A DNA stretch of 64,000 nt from Anaeramoeba flamelloides (Eukaryota; Metamonada; Anaeramoebidae): the NCBI GenBank assembly GCA_027625915.1, contig JANTQA010000023.1, positions 5,208,001-5,272,000 of the forward strand, in the 5' to 3' direction. Made by a program: the position numbers and the translations under genes. Of the stretch, positions 1-15,492 are shown piece by piece (the first letter of the stretch is position 1; each line of letters opens with the position of its first letter). Under the pieces are notes generated by a model. That model did no database searches, was not told the DNA's origin, and saw only the letters and a program-made list of their open reading frames with translations.

Positions 1-766
1 TTTGTCCCCCATCTAATTCAAGAAAAGAGTTTTTTGGTTTCTTAATAAAGTTTTGTAAAATTAGGAAATTTTTTTCGATTATAATTATTATTTTGGAAGG
101 TTTTTTTGAAACAAAAACAGACAAATACCATCAAAACAATAATAAAAGAACTGACTTTTCTGATCAACTTATGGATAAAACGAAAAATAAATATTATTGA
201 AAACTAAAATTTATTGAAAAACTTTTACATTTGAAAAATGAAATCAGAAATATGATTTACATTCAACTTTTTTCGACATTGTTGTTATAATTGGGATCTA
301 GTTAGATCCTCAACACCAATGTTTCTGATTGAGAGTAAAATTGGAATATTTTTTTCATTAGAAAATGCCAAGAAGGAATTTAAGTCAACTTTTATTTCAA
401 GCAACGAACCTTTACTTAGTTTGAATTCCTAATCAGTTATAACATGTTTTGAAATTTTTTTTTTTTTTTTACTTTTGACCTTCTTGGGTCATTCAGGAAT
501 TTGTTAAAGGCATGTGCATAATTTTTCTTTCTGTCTCATGTGTTTTTGGAATTTTCAGAGATCAAAATCGACAATTTGTTTTTTCCAAAAATTTAGAATT
601 TTTGTAGAAAATAACCCTATTTTGAGACAAAATTCAAAAGAATTGGAATGTTTGTAAAACCTTTCTGATTATTTTTTTCAAAACTCTTGACTGTTGGTGG
701 TATATTTCAAGTTTATTAAATCAACCTTTCTTTGAGTGCAAGTCAGTGAATAAAAAACTATTTTAG
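1..766. other. No gene recognised
   Basis: AT-rich DNA with short open frames only. It could hold introns or earlier exons of the + strand gene that follows, but no exon with a convincing acceptor and donor was found. Confidence 0.4.
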
Positions 767-946
767 ATTGTAGAGAATATCAAGGATTCTCTTAGAAATA
801 CAAATGTTCGAGAGGACAAACACATATTTAGAAACATTTCTCTTTTTTTGAGGAATAGTCTTCAAGGGTCAATTAAAAGGGCAAAGATTGAAGAAACAAC
901 ACCAAAATACATATTGGCTTGGAAAATTGGTGTTTATTTGTTGTAA
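767..946 (+). CDS. Possible exon of an unidentified gene
   Basis: A frame opens right after a good acceptor (CTATTTTAG) with ATT GTA GAG AAT and runs 59 codons to TAA at 944-946. The reading (IVENIKDSLRNTNVRED..., then LRNSLQGSIKRAKIEE) has varied, protein-like composition, unlike the Phe/Lys/Ile-rich noise of the neighbouring frames, and the stretch is less AT-rich than its surroundings. Possible donors near its end do not join in phase to the next exon candidate at 1689, so an intermediate exon may be missing, or this may be a final exon. Product not recognised. It is inferred to belong with the exons at 1689-2874 because of strand and position. Confidence 0.3.
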   Translation: MVENIKDSLRNTNVREDKHIFRNISLFLRNSLQGSIKRAKIEETTPKYILAWKIGVYLL

Positions 947-1688
947 ATAAATTTTTTTCATTTTTCAACCTTCTTCTCATTTTACCAAAGATTTTTTTGT
1001 TGAAAAATAAGACTTTTAAATCAAAATTGAGAAACAAACAAAATAGTTCCGAACCTATACTCCTTTTACAATTTATTTTCCTTCTTATATTTTATTTATC
1101 ATAAAATTCAAAAAGAATTTATCAACATTTTTTATTTCAGATCATCTCAACTTTTGAGATTGGATTTTAAATTTTGACTGTTGCTTTTCAAAACCTTTTT
1201 ATTTGGGTGTTTTTCAAATACAAAATTAACTCCTTTTTTCAAAAATTTTTTATGTGACAGAAGGGGAAAAAAGATACTTTTTTTCTAGTTTGAAAAAAAA
1301 GAGAAAAAATTTTTCTTCATGAATGCTGAGAATTAGAAATAGTTTTAATTAACAACTGAATATTACTAATAAAAGTTATTGAAATTTTGTTTAAATTGTC
1401 TTTTTCAAAGAGATCATTTATAAATATTGTATTATTTTGAAAAAGGAAAAAAAATTCTCAATTTTAGTAGTTTTGTATTTTTTTATAACCTTTTGTGAAC
1501 AATCTTCGATTCCCATTCAAGAAAATAAACAAAAAAAACATTGTAAAAACAACTCAAAATTACTCTACAATTTTCAATTCTTGAGTGAACAAGATTTTTT
1601 TAAATTTAAGGGTTTGTTAAAACCAAATACAAAAATTGATTTATTAATTTTCCAAATTTTTTTAATTATTTTATGTTTTTCCTTAAAG

Positions 1689-2874
1689 ATAATGCTTTTC
1701 CCGGAGGAACCCAAGGGAGAGAAAATTAATCAGTGTCTTTATTGTATTTTGTAACATTCTACTGGGATTTTCAGGATAAATGGGAAAACATTTACTCTTC
1801 ATTTTCTTATTATTCTCTTGCTTCTAACTAACAAATTCGAAAAAAAGACATTAGATAGATCGACATTTGAGATCTTTGTTTATAGTTTTCTTATAATATT
1901 TTGGGATACTTTGATTCAATGAAAAAGACCATAATGACAGATTCTGAATAATAGTAAAATAAGATCATCAAATAAAAATATATCCCATTTAAATTTTAAA
2001 TACAAGTATTGTATTTAAAAAAAAGATAGACAATGTTTTGGGGAAGAAACAGTTACTGGAAAATTTTAAATAATAATAGTACTTTTAATGATCACATGGA
2101 TTTTCATGATATTAATCTTAAATTTCAGATAATATTGTAAAATACCAATTAACACCATTTTATCTCAAAAAACCAGTGATCCATGATCACCAACAAAATC
2201 ATGAGAATCTACAAAGCCACATTAAATCGATTATTATTATATTTGAAAATCCTTACTGTTAAATTCTTCAATTTTACAAAGCTTTTAGACTTTTACAACC
2301 CTTTCAAGCATTTATGAACATTTTCAAAGGGGAAAAGTGCCATGAATGGCAATGAATTATCTTTAAGTGAATGAAATGTATGCAAGAAATAAATTATTAC
2401 TAATGATATGGGATTATTTGCTGGAAAAAAAGGATAAAAATTTTATGTTTTTCATTTATTTTAAAAAAAATATAAAATCTCATACTAATTTTATGATCAA
2501 ACAAAAAATCTTTTAGAAAATACACTTTAAAATCAATAATAGATGTGTTTTTTGAATGCACATATTAATTCTAATGTTTAATAACCAAAAAGAAGAAAAA
2601 AAAAAAAATTCCTTTCTTAATGGTGATGGATTAATAAAAAGACCCCTTAATACCATAGCTTGAGTTTTTTTATCAATACAAATGTACAAGAATAAAAAGT
2701 ATAAAACAAATGTTTTTTCAAACAATCTTTATTATTAGTGATTATGCAGATTTGTTATTGGGAAAGCCATTGGAAAGTTATATAGAATCTTTAAAACTCG
2801 AAGAATATAAAGAAAATGATTTCCACCAAGACACATTCTTTAAAGAAATCACGGAGAAGGGGTTTGTTCTTTAA
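1689..2874 (+). CDS. 3' end of an unidentified gene, two exons
   Basis: Exon 1689-1750 follows acceptor CCTTAAAG and ends at donor TT|GTAACA in phase 2. Exon 2739-2874 follows acceptor TTATTATTAG, begins with the single base that completes the split codon, and ends in TAA. The joined frame reads ...MLFPEEPKGEKINQCLYCIF and then DYADLLLGKPLESYIESLK, ending KEITEKGFVL. The exact phase match and the GC-richer composition support real coding. The intron of 988 bp is within the range of other genes here. The C-terminal part is charged and helical-looking (ESYIESLKLEEYKEND). A SAM-like helix bundle was considered but cannot be supported, and the product is not recognised. The 5' part of the gene is either the exon candidate at 767-946 or lies before the window. 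Confidence 0.45.
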
Positions 2875-4369
2875 GAAACCTTATTATCCAAGGCAATTTC
2901 CTACACTACGATTAACTGAGAAATTATTTATTTATCTTTAGTTCTTATTGTTGTTGACCTAAAATGATCCATTGGTTTGTCAACTAAATCAAATGAAAAT
3001 ACAAAAAAACTCTTTGATCTGATAGCATGATTTAATTCCATATTTTTTTTCATATTTTTTTATTCAAGATCTGCTTCTTGATCAAATAAAAATTTTTCTT
3101 TTAAAAATATTGCTGAATTAAAATAAAATATACAAACTTTTCTATTTATTTAATTTAAATCAATTTTTAAGATTTATCATCAATTTTAGTCAATTATCAC
3201 AAATACTGATAAATGAATGAAAATATTATAATTTTTTTTTCTTCAGATTCCAATATTAATATTTAAGGTTCGACATGTAGCACCCCCCCTTAAAAAATCA
3301 TAATTTTTAATTTTTAAAATATCCATATTTAAACAAAAAACAACTCTAAACAACTCTTATTTATCTCTCGGTAGCCTATAACCGAACTCTTTTAAAGGTA
3401 TTAATTTTTTAAAAAATGAAGATACCCAGTTTTAAAATATATTGTTTGAAGAATTTAATTTCCTCTGTCAACATCTTATTTAAAATTTTAAAACCAATTA
3501 TCTTCAAGTTTTTTTAAAGGTGTTATACCCAATCTCTGAAACAATAACAACTCTACTTATTCACTCATATAAAAAAAAATAAAAAAAATAAAAAAGATTT
3601 GAATTATTACCATACTCGAAATAATATTACCAATATCTGAATTATTAAAAAAATACACAAAAAACAATAAAAATAAAGAATAATATCAGGATAATATTAA
3701 TTTCAATAATAATGATAATAATTAAAATCAAAAAAAAACGAAAAACAATTTATTTATCAATATTTTACTTGATTAAAATTCAAGTAATAAAGTAAAATTA
3801 AAAAGAAAATTAAAAAAAAAGAAGAATATATATATTTTTTTTATTATTTTGAATAAGATTAGAAAATAGGTCATGGAATGACCCACCTTTAATCTTATTT
3901 AAACCCATGGTAGATATACCATTTAATATTTGTTACCAATCAAACAAATATAGAGGGTTGTTATATTTTCATTTCTGTACTGTTTTGTATAAAACATAGA
4001 TGAAAATAATTAAATTATTATTTTTTGAGTTTCTTCAAAAAATAATTGGAATCACCCACTTATTAATATAAGCGCCCAACAGATTGGTATAACAATTATA
4101 TTTATATAATAATTGTAAAGATTCCCCCACCAATTTTGTTAAAAAAATTTTTTTTATAATTTTTTTATATTTTTTTGTCTAAATAATTTAAATTAATTCT
4201 AATAACATCACTAAATTAGATTTTGTTTTTAAATAGAATAAAAATAAAAATCATTTTCTTTTTAACTTTACTCTAATTAAATTTAAAATAATAATCTAAT
4301 AATATTAAGACAATCAATTTTAATTATTTATTTAGTATTTTTATTTTATTTTCTATTTGTATTCAAATC
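2875..4369. other. No gene recognised; AT-rich spacer with small hairpins
   Basis: No open frame of note. A few small dyads are visible (GGTCATGGAATGACC near 3870; CGGT/ACCG near 3370-3385). The rest is A/T-rich low-complexity sequence. Confidence 0.5.
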
Positions 4370-4436
4370 TATCTCTATCCCTATCTCTATCTCTATCTCT
4401 ATCTCTATCTCTATCTCTATCTCTATCTTTATATAT
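4370..4436. repeat. (CTATCT)n microsatellite
   Basis: About ten near-perfect CTATCT/CTCTAT units. Confidence 0.95.
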
Positions 4437-4527
4437 CTATTTTAATTTTTATCTATTTTTTTTTATTATATTCTATTTATATTTCTAAATCTAAATCTAA
4501 ATCTTGATTTTAATTTTATTATAGATA

Positions 4528-4528
<1 letters not shown>

Positions 4529-4618
<90 letters not shown>
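4529..4618. repeat. (CTAT)n microsatellite
   Basis: About 22 perfect tetranucleotide units, lying ~100 bp after a related CTATCT array. Confidence 0.97.
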
Positions 4619-4619
4619 T

Positions 4620-5065
4620 TAAACAAAAATTCAAAATTTTCATCACAGTTAACAAATTCAACACAATTACAATAATAAAATTTCATTGAAATTTGAAATA
4701 ATTTTGATCTTTTAAACATTTTTATCATTATTTCATCTATTTTTTTTTTTTTTTGTTTTCATTTCATTTTTTTTTTAAATACCCGACTTTGTTTTCTATC
4801 TAAATTTTTTAAAAGATTTTTATTATTGGGAAATTGGGTCCGTCAATTAGAAGAACCCAAATAAAATTAGTTGATTATATCTAACCTTTTGATCGATCAA
4901 TATTGAAATAGAATTTCAACCAATTTATCATTATGTTTTTATTTGTTTTTCTCTCTCCAAAATTTTTAACACACCAATTGATTTATTATTATAAATAAAT
5001 ATTTATTTTTTGTTTTGTGAGTATTGTAATTTATTTACAATTGTTTTCATTTTTATTATAAAATA
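4620..5065. repeat. Dispersed repeat, second copy at 29600-30070
   Basis: Collinear similarity to 29600-30070: both run through TTTCATTGAAATTTGA, then a GATCGATCAATATT box followed by GAATTTCAAC, then CCAAAATTTTTAACACACC and TTGTTTTGTGAGTATT. Part of the same unit occurs inverted at about 36355-36560. Nothing identifies the element class. Confidence 0.6.
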
Positions 5066-5162
5066 GTTCTAATTTGGTATTTCTTCTTGAATTGATTAAA
5101 TAAGATTTTTTTTTAAGAGAAAGAATTTTGGACTTTTAAAACGATTGAACGAGAGTTAACTA

Positions 5163-5165
<3 letters not shown>

Positions 5166-5199
<34 letters not shown>
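5166..5199. repeat. (TA)n microsatellite
   Basis: About 17 perfect TA units. Similar short TA runs occur at 9190-9227, 16861-16880, 17833-17856, 25297-25312 and 33833-33865. Confidence 0.95.
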
Positions 5200-5200
<1 letters not shown>

Positions 5201-5365
5201 CTAATTTCAAAAAAAAAAACAATAAAAGATCCAAAATGTATATTTATAAAAAAATGTTTTATTTTTTATTTGTTTTATTTACCAAAAACACATCAAATTA
5301 TTTGATTCAATGAATTATTGGTAAATAAGTAAAAATAAATAAAATCTATTTCTTAATAATAAATA

Positions 5366-5560
5366 CAGTCAATTTCACTTTTAAGGCACAAAATTTCAAC
5401 GAAATTTAAGGCACAATAAAAATCTCAAATTAAGGCACAAAATTCAAATTCTAGTAAAAATAAATTGTAAAAAAAAAATTCCAAATTTTGTGCCTTAATT
5501 TGGGATTTTTTTTGCCATAAATTTTGTTGAAATTTTGTGCCTTAAAAGTGAAACTAACTG
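5366..5560. mobile_element. Palindromic MITE, family A, copy 1
   Basis: Starts CAGTCAATTTCACTTTTAAG and ends with its inverse CTTAAAAGTGAAACTAACTG, flanked on both sides by TA. Each arm holds three spaced copies of a TTAAGGCACAA-type box, and the centre is a short A/T-rich loop. The TA duplication and long inverted repeats, with no coding sequence, indicate a non-autonomous Tc1/mariner-type element. Confidence 0.9.
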
Positions 5561-6068
5561 TATTTTTTTATCAGTTTATTGTTTCAGGTTAGTTTTTTTC
5601 GTTTTAAATTAGAGGATTAATATCAATTATTTGAAATAAATTCGAGAAAAAAAATAATATCAGCATTTCAAAAAAAAAACCAATCAATTAATAATTTTAA
5701 ATTAAAAAAAAACAATAAAATAATAATATTAACTAAATATTTGATAAATTTGAATTAAAATTCAGTTCTAAAAAAAATATTTCGTAATTAAAGTAATTTG
5801 TTAATTAAAACAATTTCAAATAAAATTTTATTCATTTATAATTGAATTTAAATATAATTCAAGAAGAATTAATTATATTTAATTTTAACGATAAGAGAAT
5901 TTGATACATTTTTTGGTAGAAAATGTTGAAACCGAACCCATATTTTTGAAAATAAATAATTTTTAAAGAATAATAAAAAAAATGACTTTATATCAGTGAA
6001 AGAATTAATTATTGTGAATTGAATAATTCTAAATTTTTCCTAAAATCATTACCATAAAATTAACAATT

Positions 6069-7888
6069 TTAAATATCTTCAAATGATATACTGTTTAATG
6101 AAATATCATTTAAATGAAAATCTTCTATATATAAACTATTAATTTTAGGTTCTAACTCTTGATTAGTCTCTATTGGGATATTGTTTCGAATCGAATTGTT
6201 ATTATTAGTAATCGGTATATTTTCATCTTTAGTCTCCAAACTTAGATCACCAGATTGAGAAAAATTCAAATTTTGATTGTTTGTATAAGGGAGACCACAC
6301 ATTCTAAAATACTTTTTGAATATTTTCTGAAGAAATACTCAAATAAGCTTCTCTAACCTTTGAATCCTTTTCTTCAAAATTTTTAAATGAAAGATCTTTT
6401 ATTTTATTTTTTAAATTTGAAAAAAATGTATTATCAAGAGGACTAACAGAACTCGCGGAATAACTTGGAGTAAATAAAATCTTAATTTTTTGAATTTTCT
6501 AATTTTTCAACTATTTTTTTTATTATGATGAGATTTTAAATTATCCCAAATTAATAAATCGCCTGGTTTAGCAATTTGTAAAAAAACAATCGACCCATTT
6601 CAAACAATGTTTTAACCACATACCGGAAACACTAGGCTCTACTAAAACCTTTTTATATTTTTTTTGTCGATATTTTGCCGGTAAACTTTTAATCCCTATC
6701 AAAGGCATTCGATCACCCAAATGGGAAATACAACTTATAAAACTATCTTTTAAATTTTTTTTCGTTATTCGAATATTATTTTTTGGATTTTTTTTTCTAG
6801 TATATGTATATATACTAGTGTTCGAATTCCATATCCCAGTTTCATCCATACACCAAATACGAAATTCTTTTTCATTGTGGTGTAATTTCCAATAATTAAA
6901 AACATCTTTTCTGAATTTTTTTTTTTTTAAAATGATTTTTTTGAAAACATTGGGGATTTTTTTTTGAGATTCTATGTTTTGAAAACCCCATTGATCTTAA
7001 TTTTTTCGAAACCCAACTTTGAGTAGGTTTCCAATTACAGAGTTCAAAAACTTTTTGTTGAACAGCTTTATAATTTACAATATAACCTGTATCATTTTGA
7101 TGATCAATCCATTTTTCTAATTTCATTAAATCATATTTTGATAATATGGATTTTGAGCCACGTTTCCGAACTCTTTTTTTTTGGGCTTTCTTTCTCATGT
7201 CTTTATGAATCCATCTTTTTAAAGTTGAATGGTTAATTCCAAAAAATATAGAAATCATTTTGATTCCATATTTTTTAGTTAATTTGGATATCTCATTTTT
7301 ATCATATAAGGTCAAATTTTTCGAAAAACATTTTTCTGGATTTTTTAATTGTTGAAACTTTATTTTAAATTTATTTTTTAATCTTGTAATTAAGGACGAA
7401 CTCACTGTAATATCAAATTTTGATCTTATAATATTGATAATTTCATTGTTTGTACAAACACTTAAAAATGGTTTAATAAATTGGATTTGATAATTCGATA
7501 ATTTTGATCTTGATAATCGATTATTTTGAGAATTAATTTTCATTTTTTGAGAATTTAAAGCCCATTTATAGGCTGTTTTTGGATTTATAAATAAATTTTT
7601 AGAAATTTCATTTAATTTTTTTCTACCCTGTTTTTTGAGAATTTTTTTAAAATAAATACTAAATTCCTGTTTTCCTTTTTTTGTTAAAAATTTTGGTAAA
7701 GAAATTTTTTGTTTCTTTTTTTTTAGTTGAATAATTGTTTTTTTATATTTTTTTTCCTGGATATTTAAATTTTTTTCTTGATTTTGAATTTCTTCCTCAG
7801 GGATTTTATCAAAATTATAAGAAGAAATTAAATTTTCATTAAAAAAAGTTGTTTGTGAAATTCTTTTCAAAGTGGATTCTGAAAACAT
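6069..7888 (-). pseudogene. Tc1/mariner-pogo-type transposase, frameshifted
   Basis: Read 5' to 3' on the minus strand, the first frame (7888-6896, 330 codons) is Lys-rich and contains helix-turn-helix-like segments (MISIFFGINHSTLKRWI; later NWKPTQSWVSKKLRSMGFS). The catalytic DDE/D core follows in other frames: MDETGIWN near 6845, LLIWDNLKSHHNKK near 6545 and VSPLDNTFFSNLK near 6435, which match the three acidic positions of DDE_1/pogo-like transposases. A C-terminal frame (6302-6069) begins FRMCGLPYT-like and ends in TAA. Frame changes lie near 6905, around 6520 and near 6307, each in or beside a run of A/T, so the gene is broken at least three times. The host genes of this window read through similar runs without breaks, so decay is more likely than base-calling error. 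No terminal inverted repeats were found for it. It may have mobilised the TA-flanked MITEs, but that is unproven. Confidence 0.75.
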
Positions 7889-7890
7889 AT

Positions 7891-8163
7891 TTAAAAATTG
7901 GTTATTATTGAAGAAAAACTTTTGGTGAAAAAATTTGAAATTTTTTTTGATTTTTTTAAAAAAAAATTAGAAAATTTTTGTTTTTTTTGTTTTTTTTTTA
8001 CCTTTGATTTTTTTTCAATATTTTCAGCAATTTTTTTTTGAGAGATTTTGTTTTTGATTTGCCATTTTTTTATCGTTTTCATGGATTTTTTTATAAAGTG
8101 CTTTTAAATTTTCTGAAAGTCGATATTCTTTTCTTGAGCTGAAACGGGTATTAAATGAGTTTA
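7891..8163 (-). other. Lys-rich frames between transposase and upstream gene
   Basis: Two overlapping minus frames are open here. One, starting at 8082, reads MKTIKKWQIKNKISQKKIAE and is almost only Lys/Ile/Asn/Phe. The other continues across the stop at 8164 and reads NTRFSSRKEYRLSENLKAL YKKIHEND, which looks more like protein. The second may be the real C-terminus of the upstream gene after a frameshift in an A run. Which of the two is functional cannot be decided by eye. Confidence 0.3.
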
Positions 8164-12300
<4,137 letters not shown>

Positions 12301-12368
12301 ACTATGAAATAGTATAATAAGGAATAAAATTTATTATATATAAAAATAAATAAATAAATAAAAATATA

Positions 12369-12565
12369 CAGTCAGTTTCACTTTTAAGGTACTAACTTTC
12401 AACGAAATTTAAGGCAAAAAAAAATCTAAAATTAAATCACAAAATTTGTAATTTTTTTTTTTACAATTTATTTTTACGAGAATTTGAATTTTGTGCCTTA
12501 ATTTGAGATTTTTTTTGTGCCTTAAATTTGGTTGAAAGTTTGTGTCTTAGAAGTGAAACTGACTG
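12369..12565. mobile_element. Family A MITE
   Basis: Complete copy just upstream (minus-strand sense) of the coding exon at 12175-12300. Ends CAGTCAGTTTCAC and GTGAAACTGACTG, flanked by TA. Confidence 0.95.
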
Positions 12566-12629
12566 TAATATAAAACTACATTTAATTTATCCAAAATTAA
12601 TGTTTAATAAATAATCATTTTAATCCCAA

Positions 12630-12860
12630 AAAAAAAATATAAAACTAAAAAAAAAAGATTTGTCCGAAATAATGAAACGAGCTGAACAAAAAAATGTATT
12701 GGTAAATTTTTTGAAATTTCTGCCAACGTTTGTTGATCGATCAAATGATAAGATATCACTCACCAATTGTATGTGATTTTTCAATTTAACAAACTCAACA
12801 CTAATTTCTATCAACCATTGAGAAAATATTCTCAGATCTAACCAGTCAGATTACGTGGCT
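12630..12860. repeat. Dispersed repeat, inverted copy at 44560-44720
   Basis: Read on the minus strand, this matches 44560-44720: CAATGGTTGATAGA, then ATATCTTATCATTTGATCG, ATCAACAA, ACCAATACA and TTTTTGTTCAGCT occur in the same order in both. Confidence 0.65.
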
Positions 12861-12924
12861 ACAAAAAAAGAAATTGAAAACAAAACAAAAAAGACAAAAA
12901 ATGAAAATAAACTCTGTTTAAGTC

Positions 12925-13640
12925 AAAGTGGTCCAACGTTTTTTTTTTTTTCAAATATCAATTATTTTATATAATTGACTACAGTCAGTTTCACTTTTAA
13001 GGCACAAACTTTCAACGAAATTTATGGCACAAAAAAAATCTCAAATTAAGGCACATTTTTTGGAATTTTAATTTTTACAATTTATTTTACTAGAAGCTGA
13101 ATTTTGTGCCTTAATTTGAGATTTTTTTTGTGCCTTAAATTTCGTTGAAAGTTTGTGCCTTAAAAGTGAAACTGACTTTATTTGAAGAACAAATAAGAAA
13201 TAATCAGAATAATACACATCAAAGAATTGTTGATAGATGTCTGAAAGAAAACTAATTAATCAAAAGATTTTCTTAAGAATTGAAAAACTCAAATTCTTAG
13301 GGGGGATATTGAGAAAAACAACAATGTTCGTTTTGAACTTCTACTGGTATTTGAATAATAAATATTAAACATTTTTCACTCCATTTTACATACTTTTCTT
13401 TTAGAAACCAAGCCCCCAAACAAAGTGTTTTGGTATTTGTGGTCTCTATTTGAAAAAGGAAATGAAAATGAAGTGAAATTTTTCACAGTTATTAAACAAA
13501 TACCAAGATCAAATATAAAATTGAATTGCAAAAGAAACTAATAGATTTCTCAACAATCCATACATGGTTTCAATGACATTAGAATAACACGTTTTTACCA
13601 AGTGACTATTGATCTTGCAATAAAAAAATTATTAGAAATG
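12925..13640. repeat. Dispersed repeat carrying a MITE; copies near 59.3-59.8 and 27.8-28.1 kb
   Basis: Inverted similarity to 59265-59775: CAACGTTTTTTT, CAAATATCAATTATTT, GAAGAACAAATAAGAAATAA, GTTCTCAATAGGG-like border, AACTTCTACTGGTATTTGAA, AGTGACTATTGATCTTGCAA. A shorter copy lies at 27760-28090. Fragments also occur near 26160-26230 and 50285-50350. Only this copy contains a family A MITE. Confidence 0.7.
12982..13178. mobile_element. Family A MITE inside a dispersed repeat
   Basis: Complete copy. The related block at 59.7 kb reads straight through the insertion point (AATTGACCTTTGAAGAAC in the orientation of this copy), so this insertion happened after the host block had been duplicated. 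Confidence 0.93.
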
Positions 13641-15048
13641 AATGATGTTTTAAAAAAAATCGAAAAAAAAAACAAAAATGTGTAAAAATGTGAAACAATG
13701 ATTTCAATTTTGAAAATTTCCAAAATAAAATTTTTTTTCTAATATCTATGCAAACCCTTTTAACATGTGTATTATACCATTACAACTGGGTCCCTTTGAC
13801 TGAAAAATAGTTATCTTGTAAAATCAAAATTCTTTCTAAATTGAATTTAAAGTGTAGTCTTGTTATTCTTTCAACTGTTTAAACTTTTTCCAATCTTTTT
13901 TGGAGAATGTTTTACTTTTAAATAAACCAAATGAATAAAATCACAATGAATTAATCTAACACTGTGATGGTTTGAAATTATTTTCAGTAATTAATAATCG
14001 TGAAATCTATGATTTTAATCTTAAATTTTCGAAAGGGGATTTAAGTTTAAGGGTAACTAGAGAATAATTTACACTTCTTCAATAATAATTTAAAACTGAA
14101 ATTTTCAATAAAAATCGATAATGGTAAAATTGGAAATTTAACTTTGATTTATTCATATTCTTTTCAAATTAATCAATTTTGAAATTTAATGATATTTCAT
14201 TTCAAAGTTCTAATTCCTGAAGATACGCAAAATTCATATTACTGTAATTTTCACACAATTAAAATTTTTTTAAATTTGGTAAACTGGGCCTACACCAACA
14301 ATAAAACTTTCAAGTGTTGGTTAAAGAAATGTTTTTTAATGATTCAATTTCAAATAACGGGGAAGGTCTAAAAATTGGAAAATGTGGCTATCCCCTTAAA
14401 TTTAAAACTCTTCAAGAAACCGGCATAATAAAACTTTGTTTAACAATCGCTGTATTTGACGAGTATTAAACAACGCTGTGTTCTTTCCTCACCCAACTTA
14501 TCCTCACTTCTAAACAGAGATAACTTAACTTTAATTGGAAGTGTTATTAGTCTCAGTATGTTAAGGTAGGTTGAGTTGGGATGAGTTTCTTTTTTAAAAA
14601 AAAAACCTAACCTTTGAACGTTGTATTTTCTAGAAGTCCGCTTGTTAAAAATTGACTTTTGACATTTGGATTTGTAGATCTGAATTTCAAAAAGTTTTTT
14701 TTTAAAAAAAAAAAGAAAAGAAAAAATTCTTTACTGAAATAAAAATAGTTTGTGTGTATGTCGTTAGTGTGTGGGTGAAAAAAAACTTTGCAAAATTTTT
14801 CGTTGTCAATTGGACTTTGATAGGAAATTTTTTGAAATTTTGAGAAGCCAAAAATGAAAAAATGGAAAATGAAATAAAAATTTTTTTTCGATTTATTGAA
14901 TTTATCAGTATATGTAATATCACAAGTAGTGAAATTATTACAATATTATCCATTAATACGATTTATAGACCCTCCATTTTTTATAGATTAATGATATTTT
15001 TTAAACTTTATTGTACATTTAAAAACTTTATTACAATTTTTTAAACTA
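13641..15048. other. No gene recognised
   Basis: Contains one less AT-rich patch (14390-14600) in which CTCACCCAACTTATCCT (near 14490) forms an imperfect inverted pair with AGGTTGAGTTGGGATGAG (near 14570), like a small stem-loop or a decayed MITE. Open frames at 14189 and 14702-15044 look like noise by composition. Confidence 0.5.
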
Positions 15049-15492
15049 CAGTCTTTCCAAGTCTACCATAAAATTTTAAATAAAACAGATTTTAGTTTTC
15101 TATTCTGATTTTCTATTTTTAAAAAATTCGGAAATAAGAGTTATTATTCATGAAAAAAAATTGTAATAAATCATCTATTATTCAAATTTTGGAAAATCGA
15201 AAAAAAAAATTTTGAAGATTCATGAAACTTTAAAATATTGTTCAAAAAGGTAAATTTTGAAAGATCAGTAAATATTGATATTTTTTTGGCTCTTTTAGAC
15301 CAATAATTTTTAAGTTTCATAGGATCTTGAATTTTTTTTTTTGATGTTTCAAAAATTTGAATAATAGATGATTTATTACAATTTTTTTTCATGAATAATA
15401 ACTCTTATTTCCGAATTTTTTGAAAATAGAAAATCAGAATAGAAAAATCAATTGTGTTTTATTAAAGTTTTATTGTAGCCTTGGAAAGACTG
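15049..15492. mobile_element. Palindromic MITE, family B
   Basis: Starts CAGTCTTTCCAAG and ends CTTGGAAAGACTG, flanked by TA on both sides. The arms stay similar inwards (TTCTATTCTGATTTTCTATT; CGGAAATAAGAGTTATTATT; AAATCATCTATTATTCAAAT). About 444 bp with no coding capacity. Different sequence from family A but the same TA-targeting layout. Confidence 0.9.

Noticed and set aside
4370-4618. Tandem arrays as a possible CRISPR or satellite
   Set aside because: Units are 4 and 6 bp with no unique spacers; these are plain microsatellites.
12620-12814. Minus-strand exon candidate with a perfect GTGAGT donor (LIEISVEFVKLKNHIQL)
   Set aside because: The same sequence recurs at 44560-44720 as a dispersed repeat with a broken frame, and the splice phase does not fit the exon at 12175-12300.
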